Origin: Patella vulgata
Taxonomy: Eukaryota; Mollusca; Gastropoda; Patellidae
Length of the DNA stretch: 64,000 nt
Reading direction: 5' to 3'
Assembly (NCBI RefSeq): GCF_932274485.2
Contig: NC_065884.2
Span: forward strand, 71,074,046-71,138,045
Positions 10,666 through 20,930 of the stretch are shown piece by piece; the first letter of the stretch is position 1, and every line of letters starts with the position of its first letter. A program made the position numbers and the translations under genes. The notes under the pieces are model-generated. The model was not told the origin of the DNA. It worked only from the letters and a program-made list of their open reading frames with translations, and did not search any database.

Positions 10666-11127
10666 AGTAATAACAGATGAAGTATACTGTTTATTCAAAT
10701 TAAGTATGGCAGATTACACATCGAAGTTAACAGGGATAATTTCAAATTTTAAACAACATTTCATGAATTTCATTCTTTGACTGGAAGCCAATATAACTCG
10801 TATCATTTCAGGACCAATTCCACAAAACTAGACTCTTTGATTGGATGCTTACGTAAAGAGACACTACAGGAATGTTTTCGCTTGGTTCTATTTATGTTTT
10901 CACATGACAATCATTAACCAATAAATTATAACTTAGCACATTATAATTTATCATGTTATACACAAGACAGGTAAACTATTTATAATAATTATTCAACCTG
11001 AATTGTCACCTGCCTCCACTGAGTAACGGCGGTGGCTCAAGTAATAAGACGCTGACTAGCCAACACGGAGATCTCGACTTCGATCCCAGTGTCTATCGGT
11101 ATTTCCGGCATGGTTTCTCCTTGAGGG

Positions 11128-11357
11128 AGTCTGGATGGTTGAATGGTTAGCGCGTGCGCGCTGTATCATAAGGTCTATCATTGAGTCAACTGTCGTGGTT
11201 TGGATTAGCCAGTTGTACGTGACAATGAGTAGGGTCCCCTGTCCAACCTCGTGTGTTTTCTCCGGATCCTCCGGTTTCCTCCCGCTGTTAATTATTAAAA
11301 TAAAATTGAACCACATGTTAGTCTCGAAATGATTTTTTTTTGTGCCGAGTGGACGTT

Positions 11358-11430
<73 letters not shown>
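11128..11430 (+). mobile_element. SINE-1, full length with long (CT)n tail
   Basis: A box at GGTTGAATGGTTAGCGCG, B-box region weakened (GTTTGGATTAGCC), 3' end GTGGACGTTAAAA, then about 70 nt of (CT)n. Confidence 0.85.
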
Positions 11431-11432
<2 letters not shown>

Positions 11433-11800
11433 TGCTTATAATTATTATATGAGAACCATTATGTAACGTATTACTATTTATGACGTATATACATACAATA
11501 GGTAATTAAATAGTGACAGCATGTATATTATATATATGTGCAAAGCCGTGTCCAGATCGGTAATAAATTTAATGAGTTGTTACATTACTAAATTAACAGT
11601 TGTACTGAGGTTTTTATACGTCTATAAATATAATCAGCGGTGTATAACTGGTACAAAATGTCCATCAGATTAAATGCAAATAGGAAGTCCGACATCTTTA
11701 AAAATCGCAGCTGAATAAATGTCTATGGAATATAAAAAGCTTTCAACAAATTCGTCTATCACAATTGACTATATAATAAATAAACTACCAGTCCGTTTGA
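11430..11800. other. Intergenic, no gene recognised
   Basis: AT-rich spacer without recognised repeats. Confidence 0.45.
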
Positions 11801-11813
11801 GGGGGGGGGGGGA

Positions 11814-11988
11814 TGGCCGACTCCGGGTCCTCCTGTTTCCTTCCACTGTTGAAGATCCTTACGCGCAAGCAAATTATTTAAAAAAAAATTAAACCATATG
11901 TTAGTCCCGAAATGACCTAGTTTGTGTCGAGTGGACGTTAAACCCCATCTCTCTCTCTCTCATTCTCTCTCTCTCTCTCTCTCTCTCC
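11814..11988 (+). mobile_element. SINE-1, 5'-truncated
   Basis: Starts at CCGGGTCCTCC in the body and ends GTGGACGTTAAACCCCATC plus (CT)n. Confidence 0.8.
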
Positions 11989-13026
11989 AGTCCGTTTAAA
12001 AATGTAAGTTATGAATATCATTATATTAATAAATTATCCTGACGTCTCTTCCACGTAACTGAGTAAAAAGTGATCTTAAAGGTGTGCTATATAATGCACA
12101 TGCAGGATGCTGGTGTGTATGTTTGTGTATGTTGTTTTTCTGGTAAGATTAATGTCCATATAAACCTATATAGAGAAATTAAACATTCACACTCCTTAGA
12201 AACACCTACTTAAACAATAGCAATGATGAATGAATAAAATTTGCACATCCGTCTCCAATTGTTTTTTCAATTTCTTAAATTATTTTTCTTTTAGCCTTAA
12301 ATGTTAAAGGTGCCATCTGTAATTCTAAATGCAATGATTTGGGTTTCTGCTCTGAGAGAACTAAATAGGGAATTTGAGTGTACTTTTCTCAGGAATGCTT
12401 TTAAAGAAAATTATTAGTAAATGTATTAATGGCATGAATCGATCACCCAGATATTGGGCAAAACACACACCAACCCCAACCCCACATAAAATAAAAACTC
12501 CGAGAACCAACCGAAATGCTATTTTTGCTGAGGGTAGGGATCTGATGTCTTCTCAATGTCGATCATATAGTCCAGTCAAAGTAAGAGTTGACCTAGAACA
12601 AATTGTAACAGAGGGTTTCTTGGTATTCTTGTGTTCGTGGGTTCATCCCCCTCAACAGGAAAGGGGTCTAATTTACATAAATTCACATTGGCTGCCAAAT
12701 GAACCTTTAGGGGTCTCATAACGTCTGTTTAATATTGAGATTTCATCTTATAAAATTATTATAGATAGAAACATGACACCTCTGAGTCATAGTGTCAGAA
12801 ATTATCATAAATCATCCCCATGACACTTGGCGTGTCAGCATATCAGGATGTTGTATCGCACCCAGGTATAGCATGCACAGCAGGAAGGTATCACACCCTG
12901 ACAATAAACAGAGCGACATAGATTTTTTGAATAACTTAAAGACGATAATGTGACAACATTGCAGGCGAGGGATATGCTTATTGCCTAGATATAAATCGAA
13001 CGTGCTCTGGCAGGTATTAATGCCCT
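11989..13026. other. Intergenic, no gene recognised
   Basis: No repeat family recognised. A 115-codon frame at 12374-12721 has low-complexity content and no domain, so it is not called. Confidence 0.4.
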
Positions 13027-13130
13027 CATTAAAATCATTCATTAAGTTCATACTCCTATTAACTTCATACTCTCACTAAGTTCATACTCTCATTAACTTT
13101 ATACTCCCACTTACTTCATAGTCTCATTGA
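13027..13130. repeat. Short tandem repeat, ~20-bp unit
   Basis: About five units of TTCATACTCTCATTAAC with variation. Confidence 0.7.
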
Positions 13131-13309
13131 TATCATTTTCAATAATATCATGATTCATTCATTTCATGCTCTCCTTAAAACAACGAAACGCCCTTTACAT
13201 TTTTCGACAAATTTTGTTAATCCAAGCCAGAATGTATATAAAAAGATAATTAAAGAAATAAAATTAAAATAACAACGGTAGATGATCTTAAGGTAGCCAC
13301 CCGTCTATA

Positions 13310-13317
13310 GATATAGT

Positions 13318-13367
<50 letters not shown>

Positions 13368-13627
13368 TGGTTTAACGCCCACTCGACACAAACTAGGTTA
13401 TTTCGGGGCTAACACATGGTTCAATTTTATTTCAATGAATCGCTTGCGCGTAGGGTTTTTTATCAGTGGGAGGAAACCGGATGACCCGGAGAAAACGCAA
13501 GCGGTTGGACAGGCGACTCTACTCCGTGTCATGTACAACTGGGGATTCGAAACCACGCCAGTTGACTCAATGACAGACCTTATGATACAGGGCACACGTG
13601 CTAACTATTCGGCCACTCGACCCCCTC
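13310..13627 (-). mobile_element. SINE-1, full length
   Basis: (GA)n tail on the left, then the body, inverted B box CGAAACCACGCC and A-box region CTAACTATTCGGCC on the right. Confidence 0.85.
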
Positions 13628-13736
13628 TATAGATAGGTGAGATCGGGGTATTAAAGATGTATTATGTGTACATTCTAGCTTAGATTAATGATTGACCCTA
13701 ATGGTCTTCCATAGAAAAGGGAACACCCTTTACCGA

Positions 13737-13802
13737 AGAATATTAATGACGTTTCACCACGAGCTGTCAAGAATATTAATGACGTTTCAACACGAGCTGT
13801 GG
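13737..13802 (+). promoter_or_regulatory. 33-bp tandem duplication with TGACGT half-sites upstream of gene A
   Basis: Two copies differing at two or three positions, each with AATATTAATGACGTTTCA. TGACG is the half-site of CREB/ATF factors; the role is inferred. It lies 140-205 bp before the start codon of gene A. Confidence 0.45.
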
Positions 13803-13842
13803 TGTGAGATAACGTTCTACGTTTTATAATTTTAAATTTCTC

Positions 13843-13849
13843 TATATAA
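13843..13849 (+). promoter_or_regulatory. Possible TATA box of gene A
   Basis: TATATAA about 95 bp before the ATG, which would leave a 5' UTR of about 60-70 nt. Confidence 0.45.
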
Positions 13850-13942
13850 TATCAAATAGTGATAATTCGTAAAACTAATACAGTTGACGTCGGTGAACAG
13901 TGTTGATATATTGGGCGATATATTTTCTAAACTTATATCAAG

Positions 13943-13999
13943 ATGAATTTTAAGTATGTTTTATTGGTTATTATCCCAGTTGTAGGTAAGATATCAATA

Positions 14000-14039
<40 letters not shown>

Positions 14040-17000
14040 GTCATGGTTAGTATGACACGATCACAACGCCGAGATGTCCATAGGTTTACAACAAAATGAC
14101 AGAAACTTCCCATCTGATTTTGGAGAAGGCCATGATCTCCCCAACATTGATTACAGAAAAAGGCTGAAACTTCCCACTGGATTTAAGACATATTCTAAAC
14201 TCCCAGTCGGATTATGGAAAAATCCGAGAACTTCCGTCCATATTTTTAATTGATTATATTATTGTGTTTTATGTTTTGGCTCACAGCGTAATGCTCTGGA
14301 TTGATCCCGGCCACGAACAGCGTTTAGTCTTACGGATAGGTGAATTAGGCTGTGTACACGTAGAGAACCATTGACAGTTAGAATTAGATGAAGAGTAGCT
14401 GGAAATGCCGCTGACCGGGCAACGTGCTCCTCATTGCACACTACTGGACCTCAATTCATTTCACTGTCCAACCTCGTGGGTTTTCTCCGGGTCCTCAGGT
14501 TTCCTCCCACTGCTAAAGACCCCTATGCGCAAGCGAATTATTGAAATAAAATTAAACCATATGTTAGTCCCGAAATGACCTAGTTTGTGTCGAGTGGACG
14601 TTAAACCCCATTTCTCTCTCTCTCCCTCTCAATTTATTTCATTTCTTTTCAGTATCCCAATCAGTACCAATAACATTCTGTGAAGACAAGGCTGATGGCG
14701 TGTATTATCCAGCCTGTAGACGATTTATCAAATGTAGTAATGGCACTGTGTATGATACCGAATGTTTCAATGGTCAAGTATTAAATATAGATACAGGAGA
14801 CTGTGACGAGTAAGTCGTTGTGTTATTTCATTTAGCTTACGACGAGAGTAAGACATATTAATTCATTTAGATTGCGACTAGTAAATCGTAGTATTAATCC
14901 AATTAGATTGCGACTAATATGTCGTTGTATTAATTCATTTAGTTTGCAACGAGTAAATCGCTGTATTAATTCATTTAGACCAAGACGAGTAAGTTGTTGT
15001 GTTAATTCTATTAGAATGCGACGACTAATTCATTTATATTGCAATGAATAATTCATTAAGATTACATTGGGTAAATCGTTGTATTAATTCATTTAAAGAG
15101 CGACGAGTAAGTTTAATAACATACACAGAACCAAATAGAGTTTAATATCGGACACAATACCATATAGCGTTTAATATAATTCACAATACCATATAGAGTT
15201 TAATATAATACACAATGCCACATAGAGTTTTATATTATACACAATACCACATAGAGTTTAATATTGTACACCATACCATATTGAATTTAATATTATACAT
15301 AGTGTCATATAGAGTCTAATATTATACACAATAACATACACAATAACATATAAAGTTTAATATCATACACAATACCACATAGAGTTTAATATCATACACA
15401 ATACCACATATTATTGTTTAATACACTATAACACATAGAGTTTTATATTATACACAATAACATATACAGTTTAATATCATACACAATACCACATAGAGTT
15501 TAATATCATACACAATAACATACACAATAACATATAAAGTTTAATATCATACACAATACCACATAGAGTTTAATATCATACACAATACCACATAGAGTTT
15601 AATACACTATAACACAGAGAGTTTAATATCATCATATTATAGAGTTTAATATTATACACAATACCATATAGAGTTTAATACACAATACCATATAGAATTT
15701 AATACACTATAACACATAGAGTTTAATATCATACAAAATATCATATCATAGAGTTTAATATTATACACAATACCATATAGAGTTTAATACACAATACCAT
15801 ATAGAGTTTAATACACTATAACACATAGAGTTTAATATCATACAAAATATCATATCATAGAGTTTAATATTATACACAATACCATATAGAGTTTAATACA
15901 CAATACCATATAGAGTTTAATATTATATACAATGCCATATAACTTTTAATATTATACATAATCCACATGGAGTTTAATATTATACACAATCATAATATAG
16001 AGTTTAATACGCAATCATATTTTGAGTGTAATACACAATCAAATTATTATATACAATACCATATAAAGTTTAATATTATATACATGTACAATACCATATA
16101 GAGTTTAATACACAATACCATATAGAGTTTAATATTATATGTTTATAAAATATGTTTATAAAAAAAAAATATTATACTCAATATACAATAAATGAATGAT
16201 ATATTCACTGTTTCAGTGCTGAGAACGTTGATCCACCATGTGGAAGATTTGAAAACTGTACTGGTAAACCGGATGGAAGATACCCAAATTTGGATTTGGG
16301 TTGTACCTCCTTCTACACTTGCAAAAACGAGACTTTCCTTGGACATAATTTCTGCCCCTATAGTAAGTTTGGGTTTTTTTTGCCCCATTCGAATGAATAG
16401 ACACTGTGAAACCACGCTGCAAAATCCCACCGTGACTTCACTTTTTGAAGTACAAAATGGTTTGATTTACAAAGGTCTACCCTAACTTCATAAATTTCAT
16501 TATCAAGAAAAGTAGAACGTTAAACATCAATTCATATTATTTCGAGACAATTTGTTTTTATCTGGTTGGTTTTTTTGTGGCTTTGTATCTATGAATATTA
16601 TATATGTAATAGAATTGGTTGTTGTCTACCAATGTTGGTGTCTACCAATATTATATATGTCATAGAACCCGTTGGTGTCTAACAATGTTAGTATCTACCA
16701 ATATTATATATGTAATAGAACCCTTTGTATAGAATTGGTTAAAACATCCCAAATTTTTACATTGGAAGAATCTGTAGAGAGCGGTAAGAGATAGTTAGTC
16801 GATTTTCCGCTCACTGATAATTCCGTAGAAAACGAAGAGTTGTAGCACAAGTATCGGCTTGTGTTTAACAAGCTCTGTTTGTCCTTTAAAGTCAGTCGCA
16901 ATTTTCGAAAAATACGAAACTCCGATTTGGATTCAATCGGATTAAACAAAGGCCAACCCATATGAGTATTTTATGGTCTGCAAAGGGTGTCGAATGTAGA

Positions 17001-17459
17001 GAAATTGTAAATCCATCATTTCTTTGTAAATACTGAAGCTTTTTTATGGACTGATATTTCTTTCAGAAATTCCCCGTCTTCAATATCCCAGTCGGAGCAG
17101 AACAGTATGTCGTTAAACCCCATTTTATTCGATTTTGGCTGTCGAATTATTTGTACATTGCAAGAGATTCCAGAACCATTAAAATGACGTTCAATTGGTA
17201 GCTAGTACGAACCAAACCAAAGAATATTTTCAATCATATCTTTTTAAATACTGAATGGAAAGAAACCCTTTTTTTTGGGGGGGGGGGATATTCCTTTTAG
17301 AAATTCAACTTTCACATTATTGTATTTAGCAAAGGAATCCGCCATAGCTTAAATGACTGCAATTGTTTGTTTCTTGTAGATCTGGTGTTTAACATAGTTA
17401 ATGATTACTGTGATTGGATTTGGAATACTGAGCCGCCTTGTGGAACGAAGCCGGTTTAA
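13943..17459 (+). CDS. Gene A: secreted two-domain CBM14 (peritrophin-A) chitin-binding protein, 141 aa
   Basis: Four exons: 13943-13985, 14653-14809, 16217-16362, 17380-17459, all with GT-AG borders (donors GTAAG, GTAAGT, GTAAGT; acceptors TTTTCAG, TTTCAG, TTGTAG) and phases 1-2-1. The hydrophobic start MNFKYVLLVIIPVVV is a signal peptide. Twelve cysteines form two CBM14 domains: C24, C36, C42, C52, C65, C75 (spacing 11-5-9-12-9) and C81, C96, C102, C113, C126, C136 (14-5-10-12-9). CBM14 domains bind chitin outside the cell, stabilised by three disulfides. Sequons at N44 (NGT) and N104 (NET) suggest glycosylation. Exon 2 is 12 nt longer than in the other copies. Closest relative here is the partial gene G. 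The last exon and 3' UTR match it. Tissue and substrate are not known. Confidence 0.9.
13987..14040 (+). repeat. (CT)n microsatellite in intron 1 of gene A
   Basis: A TCTCTC run at about 14001-14038, shortly after the donor. Confidence 0.8.
14275..14460 (+). mobile_element. Diverged SINE-2-like element in intron 1 of gene A
   Basis: TGGATTGATCCCGGCC head, GTGTACACGTAGAG and CCATTGACAGTTAGAATT body words, and an ATTTC tail. Strongly diverged from the main family. Confidence 0.55.
14463..14640 (+). mobile_element. SINE-1, 5'-truncated, ending next to exon 2 of gene A
   Basis: The (CT)n tail ends only about 15 bp before the exon 2 acceptor, so the SINE tail may supply part of the polypyrimidine tract. 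Confidence 0.8.
15124..16140. repeat. Minisatellite in intron 2 of gene A, ~29-bp unit
   Basis: About 30 units of CACAATACCATATAGAGTTT plus AATATTATA, with length variants. It fills most of the intron. Confidence 0.92.
17067..17135 (+). mobile_element. SINE-2 3' fragment in intron 3 of gene A
   Basis: CCCGTCTTCAATATCCCAG through GTCGTTAAACCCCATTT. Confidence 0.7.
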
Positions 17460-17533
17460 CCTGTTCCGGAAAAAGAATTCCATGCTGAACATTATGACGT
17501 AACATCATGACGTACCATTAATGCCATCAGTTC

Positions 17534-17539
17534 AATAAA
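17534..17539 (+). terminator. Polyadenylation signal AATAAA, gene A
   Basis: 75 bp after the stop codon. Confidence 0.7.
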
Positions 17540-17888
17540 TATTGTTTATTGAAGAATTCACTTAGTTGTACGGGTTTTTTTTTTTAATAATTTTGAATTA
17601 TTGTAAACAGAAACCTGGTGGCGATGAATAAGATTGTTGTGGGTGTGGGGGCACAAAACCCAGATATTTACATGGTTAGAGGCATGCACTTAACCTCAAT
17701 AATTATATCATTAAGAAGGGGCTTCCGGGTTCTGGCGCCGGGAAATGTGGGGCTGTGTAGAACATTGTATATCTGAGCCAAGATTTGTTTCATTTGAGAA
17801 GTACTCAAAATAATTAAGGGAGCGCAACTACTCTATATCCCTGACGCAAAGTCCCTGGCTATAAATTAACCGTAACTACTTTACTAAC

Positions 17889-18137
17889 GGAATCAGAAAC
17901 TAGGTCATTTCGGGACTAAAATATGGTTTAATTTTATTTCAATAATTCGAATGGACGTAGGGGTCTTTAGCAGTGGGAGAAAACCGGAGGACCCGGAGAA
18001 AACCCACGAGGTTGGACAGGCAACCCTACTCCTTGTCACCTACAACCGGGGACTGGAAACCACGCCAGTTGACTCAATGACAGACCTTATGATACAGCGC
18101 GCACATGCTAACCATTCGGCTATCCAACCCCCCTACT
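17889..18137 (-). mobile_element. SINE-1, tail missing
   Basis: From AAACTAGGTCATTTCGGGAC to the inverted A-box region GCTAACCATTCGGCTATCC. Confidence 0.85.
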
Positions 18138-18556
18138 AACGGAATCACATACAATGACACCCGTAATGGCCAAACCCTTTCACCCGAATTATGTGGCTTA
18201 TCAAGGTTTGGTGATCCCCGAGGCTAACGCTTTGATTGTATGCCACTAAGACTGAAGTATACGGCCTGGGGCCCATTTCACGACATTTTTACTAAGATAA
18301 AAATCCAAATTTTAATAATTTGATTGGATAATATTAGATAGATTTTAGTGCTTAGCCAATCAAAATTTAAGTATCTACTAAAATTGGGATGTTATTTTGT
18401 GTTAAGATTTTTAGAAATAGGCCCCAGGAAAACATTTCAAGTATGTAAAATAGATGAAACCAAATCTTTATTCAAATTTAATTAAGACATAATAATATTT
18501 AAATGGCATTTAGCGATTTTGAAACCCGTTAACAGAAACAATTACTCTGTGGTTTG

Positions 18557-18895
18557 TGTTTTAATAATTAAGGGAACTACGATGGCCGAGAGTGTTAGAC
18601 GCCTGGAGGTCGCGTGTTCGATCCCTGCATTGGCCGAGAAAGGTCATTCAGATTTTCCGACATGTGTTTTAATAATTAAGGGAACTACGATGGCTGAGAG
18701 TGTTAGACGCTGCCTCACTAGCTTGGAGGTCGCGTGTTCGATACCTGCATTGGCCGAGAAAGTTCATCCTGATTTTCCGACATGGTTCCCCGTGTCAGTG
18801 GTGCAGGACGCAGCCCATTATATGGCGTATGCCCGCCGTCATTAGCCCAGTCAGAGTAGAACAGTAGGACTTTAAACCCCATTTCATTTCATTTC
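18557..18895 (+). mobile_element. SINE-2 with tandemly repeated 5' end
   Basis: About 108 bp (GTGTTTTAATAATTAAGGGA flank, A box, B box, head) is present twice (18557-18663, 18664 onward) before a single body and 3' tail, so the pol III promoter is doubled. Confidence 0.8.
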
Positions 18896-19006
18896 ATTTT
18901 AAGAATTAAACTAGTGATTGTGTCCCTGTGTACTGTTAATTTAGGCAGCTTATGCAACGGAATCAATAACAGCGACAATAAACAACATAATTTAAGATTT
19001 TGAGTT

Positions 19007-19037
<31 letters not shown>

Positions 19038-19251
19038 AATGACAGGCTGTAGAATTGTTTTATTTTGCCTCGTGGTGTTAGTGCAACACGTGCTTACATG
19101 TCAATCATTCACCAATAAGTACTTTATCATATATATACCTGTTAACACATTATAATTTATCATGTAATAAACGAGACAGGTAAACTATTTATAATAATTA
19201 TTCAACCTGAATTGTCACCTGTCTCACCTGAAGAAAAATTATTATTAAAAG

Positions 19252-19512
19252 TAACCGTGGTGGCTCGATAAGTAAGAGGCCGGATTTTACCAGCGTTGTT
19301 CTACCTTTTCAGGACTGGCAACAAACAGTATCTAGTTCTTTGGAGGGTCAAAAACTAAGGCCCTATGTACACTTTTACGTGCACTTAGTATAATCGTTGA
19401 CAGTTGGAATTCTCGTGAAGAATATTCAGGCAACGCCGCTCTGCGTATGTCCGTCTTCAATAGCCCGTTTGGTGCTGTAAAGAAGGCCATTAAACCACAT
19501 TTCATTTCGTAT
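19252..19512 (+). mobile_element. Diverged SINE-2-like element
   Basis: tRNA-like start GGTGGCTCGATAAGTAAG, body words CGTTGACAGTTGGAATTC, 3' end GGCCATTAAACCACATTTC. Confidence 0.65.
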
Positions 19513-20096
19513 GTATTTTACACTTTCAGTATATCTGCACGTTATTAATGCTGCTGCGGTCACATATGGGTATCGTTTATTTGAGGGGGGTCAACAATAG
19601 ACTGAAAGAAGTCATAGTGATATATGTACATTATCAATGTTGCGACATTGGAGTCTCGATCATAGACCCAGAACGTTGCTAATTAACGGAATTACAACTG
19701 AGCGACACGGTACTGTTATTCCCGTCACAGTTCTGTCAGTCCCAATACTAGTGACTATTTTTCAGATGTCGTGGTTTCTTGGCTTATTTTCTGATTCAAT
19801 CCGCGCATACCTTGTAACCCGAAAGATAGAATTCAATTCCGGAATGCTGAATCGAGTATTCCCTTAAACGGATATATCCGTGAACACTCCTATTGCTTTC
19901 CGTCTGTCACGTGGTTCATTAGATTATTTACATTCACGCAAATGGGTTTATGAAAGAAATTATGGATGCTACAGGAGATAAGGTTGTTGTTTTTTTATTT
20001 ATAGAAATATTTCATTGTGAGATTTTAAACAAACAAAGATAACACAAAGTTCAGTGTTTTATAATTATTTGATGTTCAGCATTTGGGTAAATCTCC
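19513..20096. other. Intergenic between convergent genes A and C
   Basis: No gene or repeat family recognised. Confidence 0.4.
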
Positions 20097-20442
20097 TGAT
20101 TTAAAACAATCGCATTAAAATACAGATCTATATTTCGTTTCGTTGTTTTGTACTTTCAATGGCCTCTACTACATAAAGATCTGGTCGGTTGTAGTGGAAG
20201 TTTGCGTCAGACATTTGATTAATCAATCAGCGTTGATGTTTCTAGTGGGTTACCTACAGTTCCGTGCACCCCACGCCAAAAACTCGCCGTAACGGACCGT
20301 TTCATTGGCGGGTTATCCAGAACGCGGGTTATATAACAACTCTTCCGGGTCCTAGTGTAGTAAAGACAAGTAAAACGGAATTTTGAACTATAAAAAACGA
20401 AACGAAATAGGATCTGTGTTTTAATCAGATTGGATTTAAAAC
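20097..20442 (+). mobile_element. M2 MITE, copy 2, with flanking 9-bp duplication
   Basis: Element about 20106-20432. GATTTAAAA is found directly on both sides (20097-20105 and 20433-20441), giving the clearest target duplication of the family. Confidence 0.85.
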
Positions 20443-20484
20443 AGAAGTAGATATGGGATTAGTGGATAGGGTGCTAAGTATTTA

Positions 20485-20930
20485 AGTCTAATCGTCGTAT
20501 AACATACAATAACAAATAGTCAGTGGATTAGACATACAATAACAAATAGACGATATTATTACATACAATAGCAAATAGTCGGTGGATTAGACATAAAATA
20601 ACAAATAGTCGGTGGATTAGACATACAATAACAAATAGACGATCTTATTACATACAATAGCAAATAGTCGGTGGATTAGACATAAAATAACAAATAGTCG
20701 GTGGATTAGACATAAAATAACAAATAGTCGGTGGATTAGACGATCTTATAACACGCAATAACAAATAGTGGGTGGATTAGACATTCTTATTACATACCAT
20801 AACAAATAGTGGGTGGATTAGACATTCTTATTACATACCATAACAAATAGTGGGTGGATTAGACATTCTTATTACATACAATAACAAATAGTCGACGGAT
20901 TAGACATTCTTATTTGTCGGTGGACGAGGC
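20485..20930. repeat. Minisatellite overlapping the 3' end of gene C
   Basis: Units of ACATACAATAACAAATAGTC plus GGTGGATTAG with 30- and 40-bp forms. The last unit (20880-20925) contains the gene C stop codon. The same family lies after gene D (31225-31738). Confidence 0.9.

Larger units (their letters stand above)
7690..11050. repeat. Segmental duplication, copy 1 (partner 16760-19280)
   Basis: Collinear matches to the gene A region: GATAATTCCGTTAAAAACGAAG-like block (7736 vs 16818), last exon plus 3' UTR (9430-9820 vs 17370-17745), and a flank with GACAGGTAAACTATTTAT (10968 vs 19178). Young insertions interrupt both copies. Confidence 0.8.
16760..19280. repeat. Segmental duplication, copy 2 (partner 7690-11050)
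   Basis: Contains the 3' part of intron 3, exon 4, the 3' UTR and downstream flank of gene A; see 7690-11050 for matching blocks. Confidence 0.8.

Noticed and set aside
20485-20930. Possible CRISPR-like array of ~30-bp repeats
   Set aside because: Units are contiguous without unique spacers and sit in a eukaryotic gene end, so this is a minisatellite.
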